From Colletotrichum lupini (taxonomy: Eukaryota; Ascomycota; Sordariomycetes; Glomerellales; Glomerellaceae), in the NCBI RefSeq assembly GCF_023278565.1, contig NC_064675.1:1736001-1800000 (forward strand): 64,000 nt of DNA. Reading direction: 5' to 3'. The notes beneath the pieces are model-generated. The model had not been told where the DNA came from. It made no database searches and was given only the letters and a program-made list of their open reading frames with translations. The first letter of the stretch is position 1. Every line of letters begins with the position of its first letter. Positions 49,861-61,800 of the stretch are shown piece by piece. The position numbers and the translations under genes were made by a program.

Positions 49861-52125
49861 ATGGAGACACAGTCTGAAGTCCCGCCGTTGAGGATCCTGT
49901 CCCTTGGTAGAACCCCAGTTCTTTACGTCATGGTTATCGCTGATGGATCCAGATGGCGGCGGTATCCGAGGCATTTCAAGCCTCCTGATTCTCGAACACT
50001 TGATGGAGGAGATCCGCGATGCAGAGGGTCTCAGCTACGTCCCGCGACCATGTGATCTCTTCGACTTTATTGGCGGGACTAGCACTGGAGGGTACTATGA
50101 CCCGGAGCACTTAGAGTTCCCCGCTAACTTATCAAAGAATTATTGCCATTATGTTAGGAAGGCTTCGCATGACAGTCGATGAGTGCATCCGAGAATATCG
50201 AGAAGTAGCCCAGAAGGCATTCACTCCAAAACGAATGACGTTCTTACCAGCCCCGCCAAAGGGCACTTTTTCTGCTACAGCCCTCGAGGAGGCGATCAAG
50301 AACACAAGCAAGAAGTTTTGTACAGCAACAGAGTGTGCTAGTCAGAGGCAGGTAGGCAATCCGACAAACAGGACATGCCCCCATGGAATGGAGTTTCGAG
50401 ATGCGACATGCACTAAGACGTACGTTCATCGGAGTTTGCCACTCCAAGACATGTGACGAACGACTGATTTTCTACTCCATAGTGCCGTCTTAGCCATCAC
50501 TAAGGACAACGTAGATGCTCTACCGACACTCTTTACCACCTACGATGAATCAACAGGCTTTGATGGTTGCCCCATTTGGCAGGTAGCTCGCGCAACATCC
50601 GCAGCCACCACCTTTTTCAAACCTATCCGCGTTGGCCGAGACGGCGTAGAGTTTGTGGATGCGGGCTTTGGCTATAACAACCCTTCTGAGGTCCTCATCG
50701 AAGAGGCTCGGCGGCAGTTCCCTTCGCACCCTCAGATACGGGTACTCAGCATTGGTACCGGGCTTGGAGACGTCGTCAGTATCGGCAGCACAAGGATGGG
50801 CATCATTAGAGCCCTGAAGAGTATGGCGACCAGCTCTAAGAAAGTAGCAGCGAGATTGGAGAACCAGTATGGCGAAAGTGCCGAATACTTCAGATTTAAC
50901 GTCGCACAAGGCCTTCAAGATGTCACTTTATCGGATTGGGAAAACTCAAGCACGATTTCGGCACACACTAAGAATTACCTCCAAGAAACCCGCAAGCAAA
51001 TACAGCAATTTGTTCGTCATATGACGGGCTGTACTGACAAGCATAAGTTACCGGCGATCGCAGAGATTGCAGGAGATCCTGCGGGAAAAAAGGGAGGTAG
51101 GTTTGAAGTTCCATTTGGGTTGAACAAAATCTAACGCCAAAATAGGAAGCGTTGTTCATCTGATACCGCTGCTCAAAAATAAGAATTTTGTTGAACGCCC
51201 AGAAGCGGTTAGAATCAAGAGGATGCTGTTCGATGGAAACACCCAAGTGGCGTTAGTAGGACTGGGCGGGGTTGGCAAAACGCAGATATCCCTACACATT
51301 GCCTACTGGGCGAAAGAGAATTTGCCAAATTACTCAGTGTTCTGGGTGCTGGCTTACAGCCGAGCAAGCTTCGAGCAGTCGTACGCAGCAATCGCCAGGG
51401 AACTCAACATTCGCCCAAACACAGAAGACAAGGACGCGAAAACTTCCGTCAAACAATGGCTTAGCTCTGATCAAGTCGGACCATGGCTTATGATCGTGGA
51501 TAACGCTGATGACGCAAGCATACTGTTCGACAGTCCGAAGCACCAAGAAGGGTTTCTGAAGTATCTGCCGCATAAAGGAAACGGTCTGACTCTCTTCACT
51601 ACGCGCTCTCGGGAAGTGGCATTGTCGGTGGCAGACGATGCTTGGCTAGAGCTCCATTCGATGAGTGAAAAAGAGGGCACGAATCATTTCAGAAAGTCGG
51701 TCCACCAAAAGGATCTTCTTCCACGAGCGCCCTTTTTCCGCCTTCCCGTCGATCGCGTCGATGAAATGCGGCAGCGTGGTTTGCCGGGTGGTAGAGCCTA
51801 TGGCCAGCTTCCCTTGGACGACTTATCTCATATGGCTTCAGACGGCAGGAAGGACGAGCAGCGCTGCTTCAAGTGCGGGAACAATGGCCACTGGGCACGT
51901 GATTGCCGTGAAAGAAGCGATGATGAGGATCGCTGCTTCAAGTGTAAGAAGAAGGGTCACTGGGTACGCGATTGCAGAGAAAGCAGCGATGACGAGGATC
52001 GCTGCTTCAAGTGTGGGGAAAATGGCCACTGGGCACATGATTGCTATGAAAGCAGCGATGACGAGAATCGCTGCTTTAAGTGCGATGAGAAGGGCCACTG
52101 GGCAAAAGAGTGCACAAGACGGTAA
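49861..52125 (+). CDS. NLR-like protein: patatin, NB-ARC, four CCHC zinc knuckles (686 aa)
   Basis: Five exons (49861-49906, 49953-50091, 50138-50419, 50483-51096, 51146-52125) join into 2061 nt, an open frame of 686 residues. The introns are 46, 46, 63 and 49 bp with GT..AG ends and CTGAT or CTAAC branch sites. Residues 10-220 are a patatin-like phospholipase with an oxyanion loop DGGGIRG (16-22), nucleophile box GTSTGG (Ser59) and catalytic Asp215 in DAGFGYNNP. Residues about 387-550 are an NB-ARC-type domain with a P-loop GLGGVGKT (399-406), Walker B LMIVDNADD (475-483) and TTRSR (512-516). The sequence then leaves the family pattern at about 550; the ARC2 or winged-helix part and any MHD-like motif are missing. 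Residues 601-683 are four C-x2-C-x4-H-x4-C knuckles with a 23-residue period. Patatin-NB-ARC proteins are a known fungal NLR class linked to non-self recognition and heterokaryon incompatibility, normally ending in TPR, ankyrin or WD40 repeats. No stops or RIP damage are seen. That it acts as a receptor is inferred. Confidence 0.9.
51865..52125 (+). repeat. 69-bp coding repeats specifying CCHC zinc knuckles
   Basis: Three full 69-bp units (51865-51933, 51934-52002, 52003-52071) and a partial fourth (52072-52125) each encode one knuckle plus an acidic DDED-type linker. The zinc ligands, the FK between the first two Cys and the GHW core never change. Differences cluster in the three residues before GHW (GNN, KKK, GEN, DEK) and in the two after W-A/V. 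The high DNA identity implies recent duplication or concerted evolution. Confidence 0.9.
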
Positions 52126-52408
52126 TAGGGCATCATAAAATGTACTCTACATGGACACTCAAGGTGTTACAGCCAGACAATCTAGTAGCGGGGTCTGTTG
52201 TGAGAAGCTGAGGGATGACGCTGTAAATAGTGCTGGAGTCTTGTTGAGTCGTATTGGTTGTTCGGAGTCGCGCTGATCAGAAGGTATGCAGAATAGCTGT
52301 TCGATGAATATTGGAAGTCTCGGATGAGAATCAAACTGACGTGCTGGAGCACCAGTGCTAGAGCAGACTGGTGCTCTAAATGAGGCATGTATTAGAAGAA
52401 GCATTAGT
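52126..52408. other. 3' flank of the NLR-like gene
   Basis: About 280 bp of balanced-composition DNA run from the stop codon to the first solo LTR. The 3' untranslated region and terminator should lie here, but no precise poly(A) signal is evident. Short minus-strand frames appear to be chance. Confidence 0.4.
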
Positions 52409-52593
52409 TGTTAGATAAACGATGTTGATTTAATGCAATACCACTGAGGTCAATTGATTAAAGGGTGATTATTATGCTTAATTTAGGGATTCCGTCCTAT
52501 CCCGGTTTGAGCGGGGTTCTATTTTATATTTACTTATTATCACTAGTTCGTATATATTATTTAACGCATTTCTAGCATCCCTTTATCTAGACA
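52409..52593 (+). mobile_element. Solo LTR, copy A, lightly mutated
   Basis: It starts TGTTAGATAAACG and follows copies B and the inverted copy until TCTAGACA, then diverges, so about 15 bp of the 3' end appear to be missing or replaced. It keeps TG and CA sites (ATGTTG, TGCAATACCA) that are TA in the other two copies. It is therefore the least RIP-affected member and lies exactly at the border between the NLR-like gene island and the AT block. No clear target duplication was found. Confidence 0.7.
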
Positions 52594-52624
52594 CACTATT
52601 AAAGTATCCCTTCTACCTGCGATA

Positions 52625-52825
52625 TGTTAGATTAACGACTATATCTAGATAAAGGGATACTAAAAATACGTTAAATAATATATACAAACCGGTAATAATA
52701 AGTAAATATAAAATAGAACCCCGCTCGGACCGGGATAGGACGGAATCCCAAAATAAGCATAATAATTACCCTTTAATTAATTAACCTTAGTAGTATTATA
52801 TTAAATCGATATCGTTTATTTAATA
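52625..52825 (-). mobile_element. Solo LTR, inverted copy, heavily mutated
   Basis: This 201-bp copy lies in reverse orientation 31 bp from copy A. Ends are TGTTAGA and TTTAATA on the plus strand, the second being a RIP-changed TCTAACA-type terminus. It is flanked by perfect 5-bp duplications CGATA (52620-52624 and 52826-52830). Together with copy A it makes a large inverted repeat that could fold back. Confidence 0.8.
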
Positions 52826-52830
52826 CGATA

Positions 52831-55800
52831 TACCTAAGCCGTTTTAGAATTAGAAAGTCCGTGCTTAACGAATAGCCTATAATATTACGCCTACTTCTAA
52901 AATTAACTAGAAATAGGCCCGTGGCTATATAGTACTAGGATGCTATTCAAACTACGGATTAGCTTTACTATTCTATATATCTCTTAGCTATTTATACTTA
53001 AATCCTAAGCTATATTTACTAAAAATCTACTTTTTACGATATTAATATTACTAATTATAAAATAAAATAAGCATGCTCCGGCCATAAGGCTGGTTTAGAA
53101 TAATATTTTATACGTAATGTTTTCTAAATATTTTCGAGCGAGAATAATAGCTAATAGGACGCGTAAATACTAATCCGCCTCCGTTATTAAAGAGTTTTAT
53201 AATTATTAAAGGCTACGCTCTAGGTAAATAAGACTATTATAAAGTATTATATTATTAATATTAGCCTATAGTAATAAATAGTATAAGAAGATTACTAAAT
53301 TTAAAAAGAGGTTCTATATATCGCTATTAATAAGTAGGACTTTTAAAAAGATACGCTTAGCTACGCTAATAACGAGTCGTAGAGAAGTAGGGCGCTAATA
53401 AAATAGTTCGAATTAATAAGTATTTAACGATATATCCGTTAATTAAGTAAAAACGGGTAGTTAATAACTAATAACGGTATAAAAAGCCGACGGCGACTAG
53501 AGCTAAGAAGTATCCCTCGAAGAGCAATATATTTATATTTTGCCTATATAGTAGCCGTACTATAGTAGCCGTTAAGTATTTATAATCGAATTATAAAAGG
53601 CCTCTTTATATTTATAAGCGTAATAACTAAGCCTACTTAATACTAACGGCCCTAAAGCTTAATATAGACGCCCCTATAATACTTAATTAGACCGTTACTA
53701 AACTAAAAAGGTACTATAATAATAATAAAACCTCGTCGTACGTTAAGCATCTATTCTAATACTTTTAAGCTTAATAATCTATTATTAAGGCTTATAAAAT
53801 AGGCTAATAAGTAATACGATATAATCTTTAATATCTTATAATAAGAAAATAACGTACTTTATTATAAGCTTAGGGTAGTATAGCGGCTATAGTAGTTTAT
53901 TATTAGTCTTATATATAGTATTATTAAGTTAATTAATTAGCTAAAGGAGCTATTTATAAAGGCCTAGTTACGGATTTAATAAAAAAGAGTAAACTATTTA
54001 ATAAATTATACCGTATTCTAGGCCGTTAAAGTAGTTTAATTTAATAGTTTATACCGTTATTAACTTACGAGGATATATTACTTATATTAAGACCTAATAA
54101 TAAACGAATTTAAAAAGCCGAATTAATACGGACTTTAAATAGAGTAAAACGGCTATTTAAAAAAAAAAGTCTAATAATATAAGTCGGAGCCCCTATAAGC
54201 TCTTAAGGCGCTTCGCTTACCTTTTTAATTTTTTTTTTCTTTTTGTTTTTAAATTATATAAAAGCTATATACGTTTCTCTCTTCCCTTTTTTTTTAAATA
54301 AGGGAGCTTTATTTTACTCTTTATTACTTTTATTACCCGCCTTACCTTTTTTTTAATCTATTTTTTAGTACTTTTATAGTATTACGTATTATAATTAATA
54401 AATATAAAAAATAATAACGCTACCCCTCCTATATATAATAACGAGGAGTATTTTAAGACCTATATCGTTTTTAAATATAATTAAATATTATTAAAAAATA
54501 ATAAAGAAATAGATTAGTAGTAGTCTTTACTAACTAAGATTTTCTTATAGTTATTATTAATAAGTTATATTATATTTCCTTTTACGTTTACTTTATTAAA
54601 GAGGTTATAAGTTCTTAAAAATATAAATAAAGTTAGGTAAATAGTATTATACTAAGTTAATAATTATTTAATTACTCTAGCCTCTATATTCTTAAGCGTT
54701 ATATTTATTAGCTTAGCGTAATTATAGTTTAAGTAGCGTACGAACTACGTCTAGGTATATTAATATATTATTATATAAAACGCCGTACTTAACTAGGTTC
54801 TGCGTACGTTAATACTTATAAAGCTATAATCCGACGTTAGTTAACTTACTTATTAAGTTTTTATTAACTATTTTAAATATATATATAGTATATAGGGGTT
54901 AATAGTTTATAACGTTAATAGTTACTATAACCGTTACCGGCTAGTAGCTAGTTATATTTTACGTTTTATATAGCGTTTATTAATATTTACTAAATAGACT
55001 ACGTCGTAAGACGGAATAATAGCTCAGAAGACGTTATCGGGAGCTAGTTTTTTATATTTTTATTTCCTAGTTTATTTAAAAATTAGTATTATATTTCTTT
55101 TAAAAAACAGTAGATATATAGTTATTTAGTATATATATAGTATTATTTCTAGCTATACTTAGATATAAAATAACTTAGATATTAAATATTACGATATTTA
55201 TTAGCTTTACTTAGAATACTATATATATAAGCGGATCCCTATATCTCTATTACTCTTTTTTATAATATAATATTAAACTCTACCTAACTTAGCTCTACTT
55301 ATATCGAAACATTATATTCCCTTATAAAATAATATTATATATATAAGTATTATACTAAAAGCGCCTGTTTTTATAATAGTAGGCGATCGTTAAATATGTA
55401 ATAGCGTTTAAAATATCTATTTATATAGCCTACATAGCGGAGGGTAACGCTATAAACTACGTTATAGAGCTAAACTAGTCGTTAACTATATAAAATAATA
55501 ATATCTTATTCTAAAGCTCGACTCTTTTCGTAAACGTTATATAATACTAAAATCTACTCTCTATAAGTATACTTATATATTATTAAATACTTACGAAAAT
55601 ATTAAATCGTTTATAGAATATATTAAAATAAACGTAATAAAATTTAATAAAAAAACCTAAATCGCTATTTTCTTTAATAATTATAACGCCTTAAATACCG
55701 CTATATTAAATCCTAGGGCTAGACTTATAGTATATATAGTAATAAAAAATATAATAAAAACTTATTAAAATAAACTAAGAGCTAAAAAAAGGAGCGCGTT

Positions 55801-58800
55801 TTAACTATAGTCCTAAAGAAAGGTTTACTTAGCTTAAAATATAATAATATATTAAATCGCTTATTATATATTAAAAAGGGCTTATTTTAGAAGTATTATT
55901 AGGCCGAGTTCGAGCTTAACGATCTCGGGTATACTTTAATAATAATATTAAAATATCGAAAACTGTTCTATATTAGGGAACTAATCCGTACGGAGTTAAA
56001 AGAAGTCCTAAAGAAGCTAAGAGTACTTTATTACTTAAATATTATTAAGTTTATTTAAATATATATAATACCTACCTCTTTTTATACCGTTTTTAAAGCT
56101 ATAATTATTAACCTCTTATATATAGTAAAATACTTAATATATCTTAATAAAGTATAGCTAGGTATTATAATTAAGTAAGTAAATAAAAAAATAGGCCTAG
56201 ATAAATACGATTACGTATTAAAAATCTAATTAATACTTATACTAATCTAGGTCGTAGACAGCCTTAGCTATTTAAAAAAAGAAAGCTTAGAGTATACTTC
56301 GATTAATAAAAAAAACGTATTAATAACTAACGCGGGAGTAGTAAAGATCGGTAATTAGCCTACCTCCCGATTAATATAGGCTTAGGATTTCGATATTTAA
56401 TATTAAAAACCGTATATATAGCTAAATAATACTTTTATTAGTTACTTAGAGGCTATAGTTATTATTATTTTATAGCTCTTAGCTATATTATTTAACTCTT
56501 TATATAAAAGTATTATAAAAAAACGCTAGGTATTAACAACCTTAGCTACTAGGCCCTTAACTCGGATAGGTTTACCTTTTTGATCGTAATCGATTTTACG
56601 TCGTTCGTTATTAAGTTATAAAATATTCGTATTACTAGCTATATTTAAAGTTCGCGCTAGAGATCTAAATTACTAACTAAGATTTATAGTACCCGCTTTT
56701 AAAATATCGCAATATTAAGTATCTCTTTAGTCTTATTAGTTTAATACACGTTACGGTTTTCCTATAGGAGTACGTATATAAAAACAGGGTAATACTAATA
56801 CTTAATTAATTTTCTTCTAGCTATTTCCTATTTTACTAAAAATAAGTAGCTAATTATGCCTATTATTTATACTCTATAGCGTTATAACTATTCCCTAAAC
56901 TATATACTTTAGTTCTTTAATTCTTTAATCCTTTTTTATATTTAGTATTCGTTTATATTTATTTATATATTATTACTATTGGTTTTTTTTTTAAATCCCT
57001 ACTCTCTTAGTTATAAGCGCTTATAAACTAGGTTACCGCTTCTTACGTAATCTATCTTATTAATATAATTATTAATCTTACTTTTTTAAACGTCCTGTTT
57101 TATATAGAACGGGCTCGGAAATAACTTACTTATTTTATAAAAAGGTATTTAGTTTATTAACTTCTCGTTTATCGTTACTTACTACTTAGTCCTTGGAATA
57201 TTATTTTTTTATTTAGTCCTACTCTTTTTTTAAATATAAACGTATTTTATTTAACTTTTTAATTATTAACCTTTCTTACTTACTCTAAGAACCTAGCTCT
57301 CCTTAATATACTTCCCCTATTCTCCGGACCCTATTTAGACTTTATTATAAATATACTAGCTATACTTCTTTAGTATTATACTATATTTTATAAATAGTAA
57401 GGTCGTATTATTATAATTCTCCTTATAGGTTATATTATTAGTATTATAAGAGACGATAAGTTCTTAGTCTAAGTTTTTAAAAGTATTAATAAGCTCTTTA
57501 TAATAACAATAACTAAACTACCCTTATAACTAATTTCCGTTTCTTTATTTTACTCTCGTAGGGATTTATTATTATAATAATAATAGTAATAATAACCTTT
57601 CTCTTTTTTTTTTAATACCGTATTTACGAATTATATTTAAGAGCTTACTAAGCGCTCGCTTATTTAATAATAATAGGGCTTACTTTTTATTTATAATTGA
57701 TAGCCGGCTATTTATAGCTTTAGCTATACGTTTATTTTATTATAATAGCGCTAATAACCTTTTTATAAATAGGCTTAATAGCGTTCCGTAATAAGGTAAT
57801 AGGACGAACGTTTAGTAAAGCTTATATTAATTATAATACTAAGGCCGTACGCGTCTCGATTTAGTTATTAAGGCTATTTATATTCGAAGCGGGCTAGTAT
57901 TTACTTATATAAATACTAAAAGTTCGCTTATTAGAGAGCTACTCCCTTATTATAACCTTATAAACCGAGGTAGAATAGGATATTATTAATCTTTTTATTA
58001 AACTATATAGGGGATCTATTTTTAATTTTATTTAGTATTTTTATAAGCACGCCGTACTATAACTAACTTTTTTTTTTAGCCCGCACGGCATTAGTATATT
58101 AATATAAGACTACGAAGTAGTATTTATAGTAACTACGGGTTATAAAATCGCGGCCTAGGTACCGTACTTTAAAAAGCTAGTTTATAAATATAATTATTAT
58201 AAAAGCTATACGTAATAAATCTATTTTATATAATAAGTAGCTAACTTTAATAAGTTAAGGAAGACGTAATAATATAAGGTAGTTTTTATAACTAACTATA
58301 CTAAATATTATATATACGGCTAGGTTTATCCTAAATCTTATACTAAATAATAATACGCTAAATAACGGCTATATATATATATTATAACCTAGCTATTCTT
58401 ATTAATTAACATAATTAATTAGTTACGAATAGATCCTCGAGATTTTTATTTTTTTAAATATAAAAATATAGGGGATATCCGTTAGCGATTTTTAGATTTT
58501 ATTATTAAAATATATTAATAACGAGTAGATTACTACGTACGCCCCGATATATATCCTAAGTACGACCGACGCTAAGTAACTAATTAATAAGTATTTTTAT
58601 AATAATAGTAACCGATTATACTATAAACCGATTTATATAAAGGATTTTAATATAAGAGCGCGGCTTTATATTAATAGCCCTAACTTTATAATTAGCTTAT
58701 AGGGCGAAGCGTTTAACCTATTTAGCTATATATTACTTAATATACTTAGAAATATAAAAAATATATTAGTCCTCGGTACGCTCTTTATTTTTAATAATAA

Positions 58801-61800
58801 ATACTTTTTAACCGGTTTCGTAGTATTTATTATAAATATAACGCGGGATATTCTTTACGATTTTATAGGCAGGTTTTAAATAAATAAAAACTACCTTTTA
58901 TTTTCTAAGTTTTAAAAAAGAGAAGATATACGCTAATATCTCCGAACTAACGTATAGCTACGGGAGCTTAATTACTAGCTAGCCGGCTAATACGTCTAAT
59001 ACTTTATATTTAGCTCGTCTTTTTTCTAATTAATAATAGATATTTAAGGGTTTCTATATTATAATTATTATAAGACTCGTCTAGTTTTAGGATTAATATA
59101 TCGAATTATATAGGGGAAAAATAGAAATAAAGGAAAGGATAAGCCCTATATATAGATATTTATAACGTAATTACGTAATAGTTCCTATTACGACGTTCGG
59201 TTTTTAGAAATAATTTTATATAAAACCCCTAGTATAACTAACTAATTTAAATACTATATAAAACTAAAATAGTATTTACTATCCGCGCCCGTTAGTAGCG
59301 CTAATTAAAAAGGGGCTACGTATATTAGCTTAATATCTAGAAGTATTATAACTAGACTTAGGCCGGAAGGCATTGTGAGAATATAGGGTAAAAGGGGAAT
59401 AATCGTACTTAGGTACTATGCCTAGGATGCTCTCGAGATCTAGCTACTATAATAAACCTAGTTAAGTTAAGTAACCGGGCCGGTTATAGGGAATTAACGC
59501 TCTACGATCGAATTTAATATTAACTAAGGTAGAGTCGGTAGGCGGGAGCGTACATAGCCGCATTAGTATAAGCGTTACTTTATCTTTCCTATTTACTTTA
59601 TACGGGACACGGCCGGTTATAGGCTAGACGCGGATCGGGTCGCAGTAATAATAGGGGGCTAGATCTAGGCTAGCGCTTTAATTTCTAAGCTGCGGTATAG
59701 AGAAATAGGACTATTATAAGCGGGGCATTACCGGCTAGCTAGCCGGCTAGTCTAACTTTATAGGATATTACTAGCACGGTAGTATTAGCCCTTAGAGTTT
59801 ATAAAGATAATACGGTAGTTCGAGGGGACAGAAGCGTCTTTTATAACGTCGTTCGACTTAATATTAAATAGCTACCCTTAAAAAATAAATTACTAAGGGC
59901 CGTAAATACGGGGAGGGAGACTTAGTATATAAATAGTTATTAATATAATAATTTAATTACTAATCTTTAAATAATATACCCCTTATTATTAACTATAAAA
60001 TTAGCTTTAGCTACTTTATAAAAAGACGTTATTAAAATATAACTTTAAAATAGCTAGCGATATATTATAAGAAGCGATATAAGTATAGCTTAGAGGGGCT
60101 AAGGGAGCTTTTTTAATAGGGCTAAAAGAAGCTCCGTTTTAAACTCGCTACTTATTATTACTCTAGCCCGAGGCTCGCTTAATATTATTATATTTTTTTT
60201 AATAAGACGTTTATATTTTAGTATATAATATAAAAATAATAAGGCCTACTTTATTACGATTTTTTAGTTATTAATAAATAGTTCTTATACTATAAGGACT
60301 TAGTTAGGCTTAAAATAAAATAGTAAAAAATAGCTTTTTTACTTTTTATTAATAACTAGACTTTATGGCCGCTCTTAGCTTATTAAGGACGCTATAAAAA
60401 GCTAATTAGAGCTATTACTATTTATTATATAATAATCTTATATTAGATCGGTTAACTATATTAATAAGGTTACTTTTAAATATAGGACTATTAAAACGTA
60501 ATATAACTAAGGTCGCTTATTACCTACTTATTATAAATTCAAAAACCTAGCTTATAATTTAAAATATATATATTTATTAATTAACGATCGTTAAATTAAG
60601 AAGAATATAACTTATTAATAGTAATTCGATAGGATATGGGGCCTATAAGTAAGATAATATTCTTTTTTAATAAATACTAATAAATATATATAGGCGCGCT
60701 TATTAAAGTCTATACTTACTCTTTTTATAATAATACGCTAACTACTTAAAAACTTATAATAAAATAAGGCTTTAATAAAATATTAAAAAATATTAGTTAT
60801 TAATAGCGAGAATACCTTAAGTTTTTACTTAGATCGGAGTATTAATAAGAGGATATCTAACTTAGATATATTCTTTATTAAAGATAACGGTAGTATTTAG
60901 TCGGGGTTAGGGTAGATCCTTTTAGTTTAATAGCCTAATTTTATATAATTATAAATTAGTAAAATAAAACGAATATAAGTATAAGCCCTTTAAAATTACT
61001 AAGTAGCTAGAAAGTTACTAGTATTTTAAATAAGCTATTTAGTTTAATACTATCGTAGTTACGTTATATTAAACTATTTAAGAAGGCATATACTAATACG
61101 GTAATAAATTATAAACCAGCCCTATAGCTACTACTCCGTAAGTTATATAGACGGTAGTTCTAAGTAGAGGAAAATAGAGGGTATTAATTCTTTCTATTAT
61201 TTTAAATATGTAAATATTTCTAAAAGCTTACCCTTTATAAATATCTTTACTAGCAATTCCCCCTTAGTAATATATATTAATATATATATATCTTTTTAAT
61301 TTAATCCTTAAGGCTAATATACGGTGAACTCTATAATAATCGTAGCTATATAACCTTTTTATTTACGTCTCCCTTACTTCTAATTTATAGTTAAAGAGCG
61401 CTTTTTTTAACCGAATTTACGTAACGGGATTATCCTAATCTACTTTTTTTATTATTAATAACCCTAGCTTCTATAATCGCTCTTATACGTTATTTAGAAT
61501 ACAGAGCTAATAATTAAGTTTCTAAATACTTAAGTTAATACGATCGATAATAAGTCGTAGTTTAGTTATTATAATTCTTAGGGATATTAGATCGGGAACG
61601 TAGTTACTACCGTAGGGATTTTTTATAATTAACTTTATAGTATTATAGTTAATAAAAGCTATAAGCTCGCCCCTCGACTAACTTTTAAATTATACTTTTT
61701 TAAAAAAGATCCCGAGGCGTATAAAGGTCTTTTTTAACGTTTATTAACTAATTACTATAAGAGGATTATTTAGTACGTCCGACTAATAAGAGTCCGTATC

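Noticed and set aside
51665..52138. Second frame (157 codons) over the NB-ARC end and the knuckle repeats
   Set aside because: It is a shadow of the repeat array in another phase; its ATATGHMIA-like repeats merely echo the 69-bp units.
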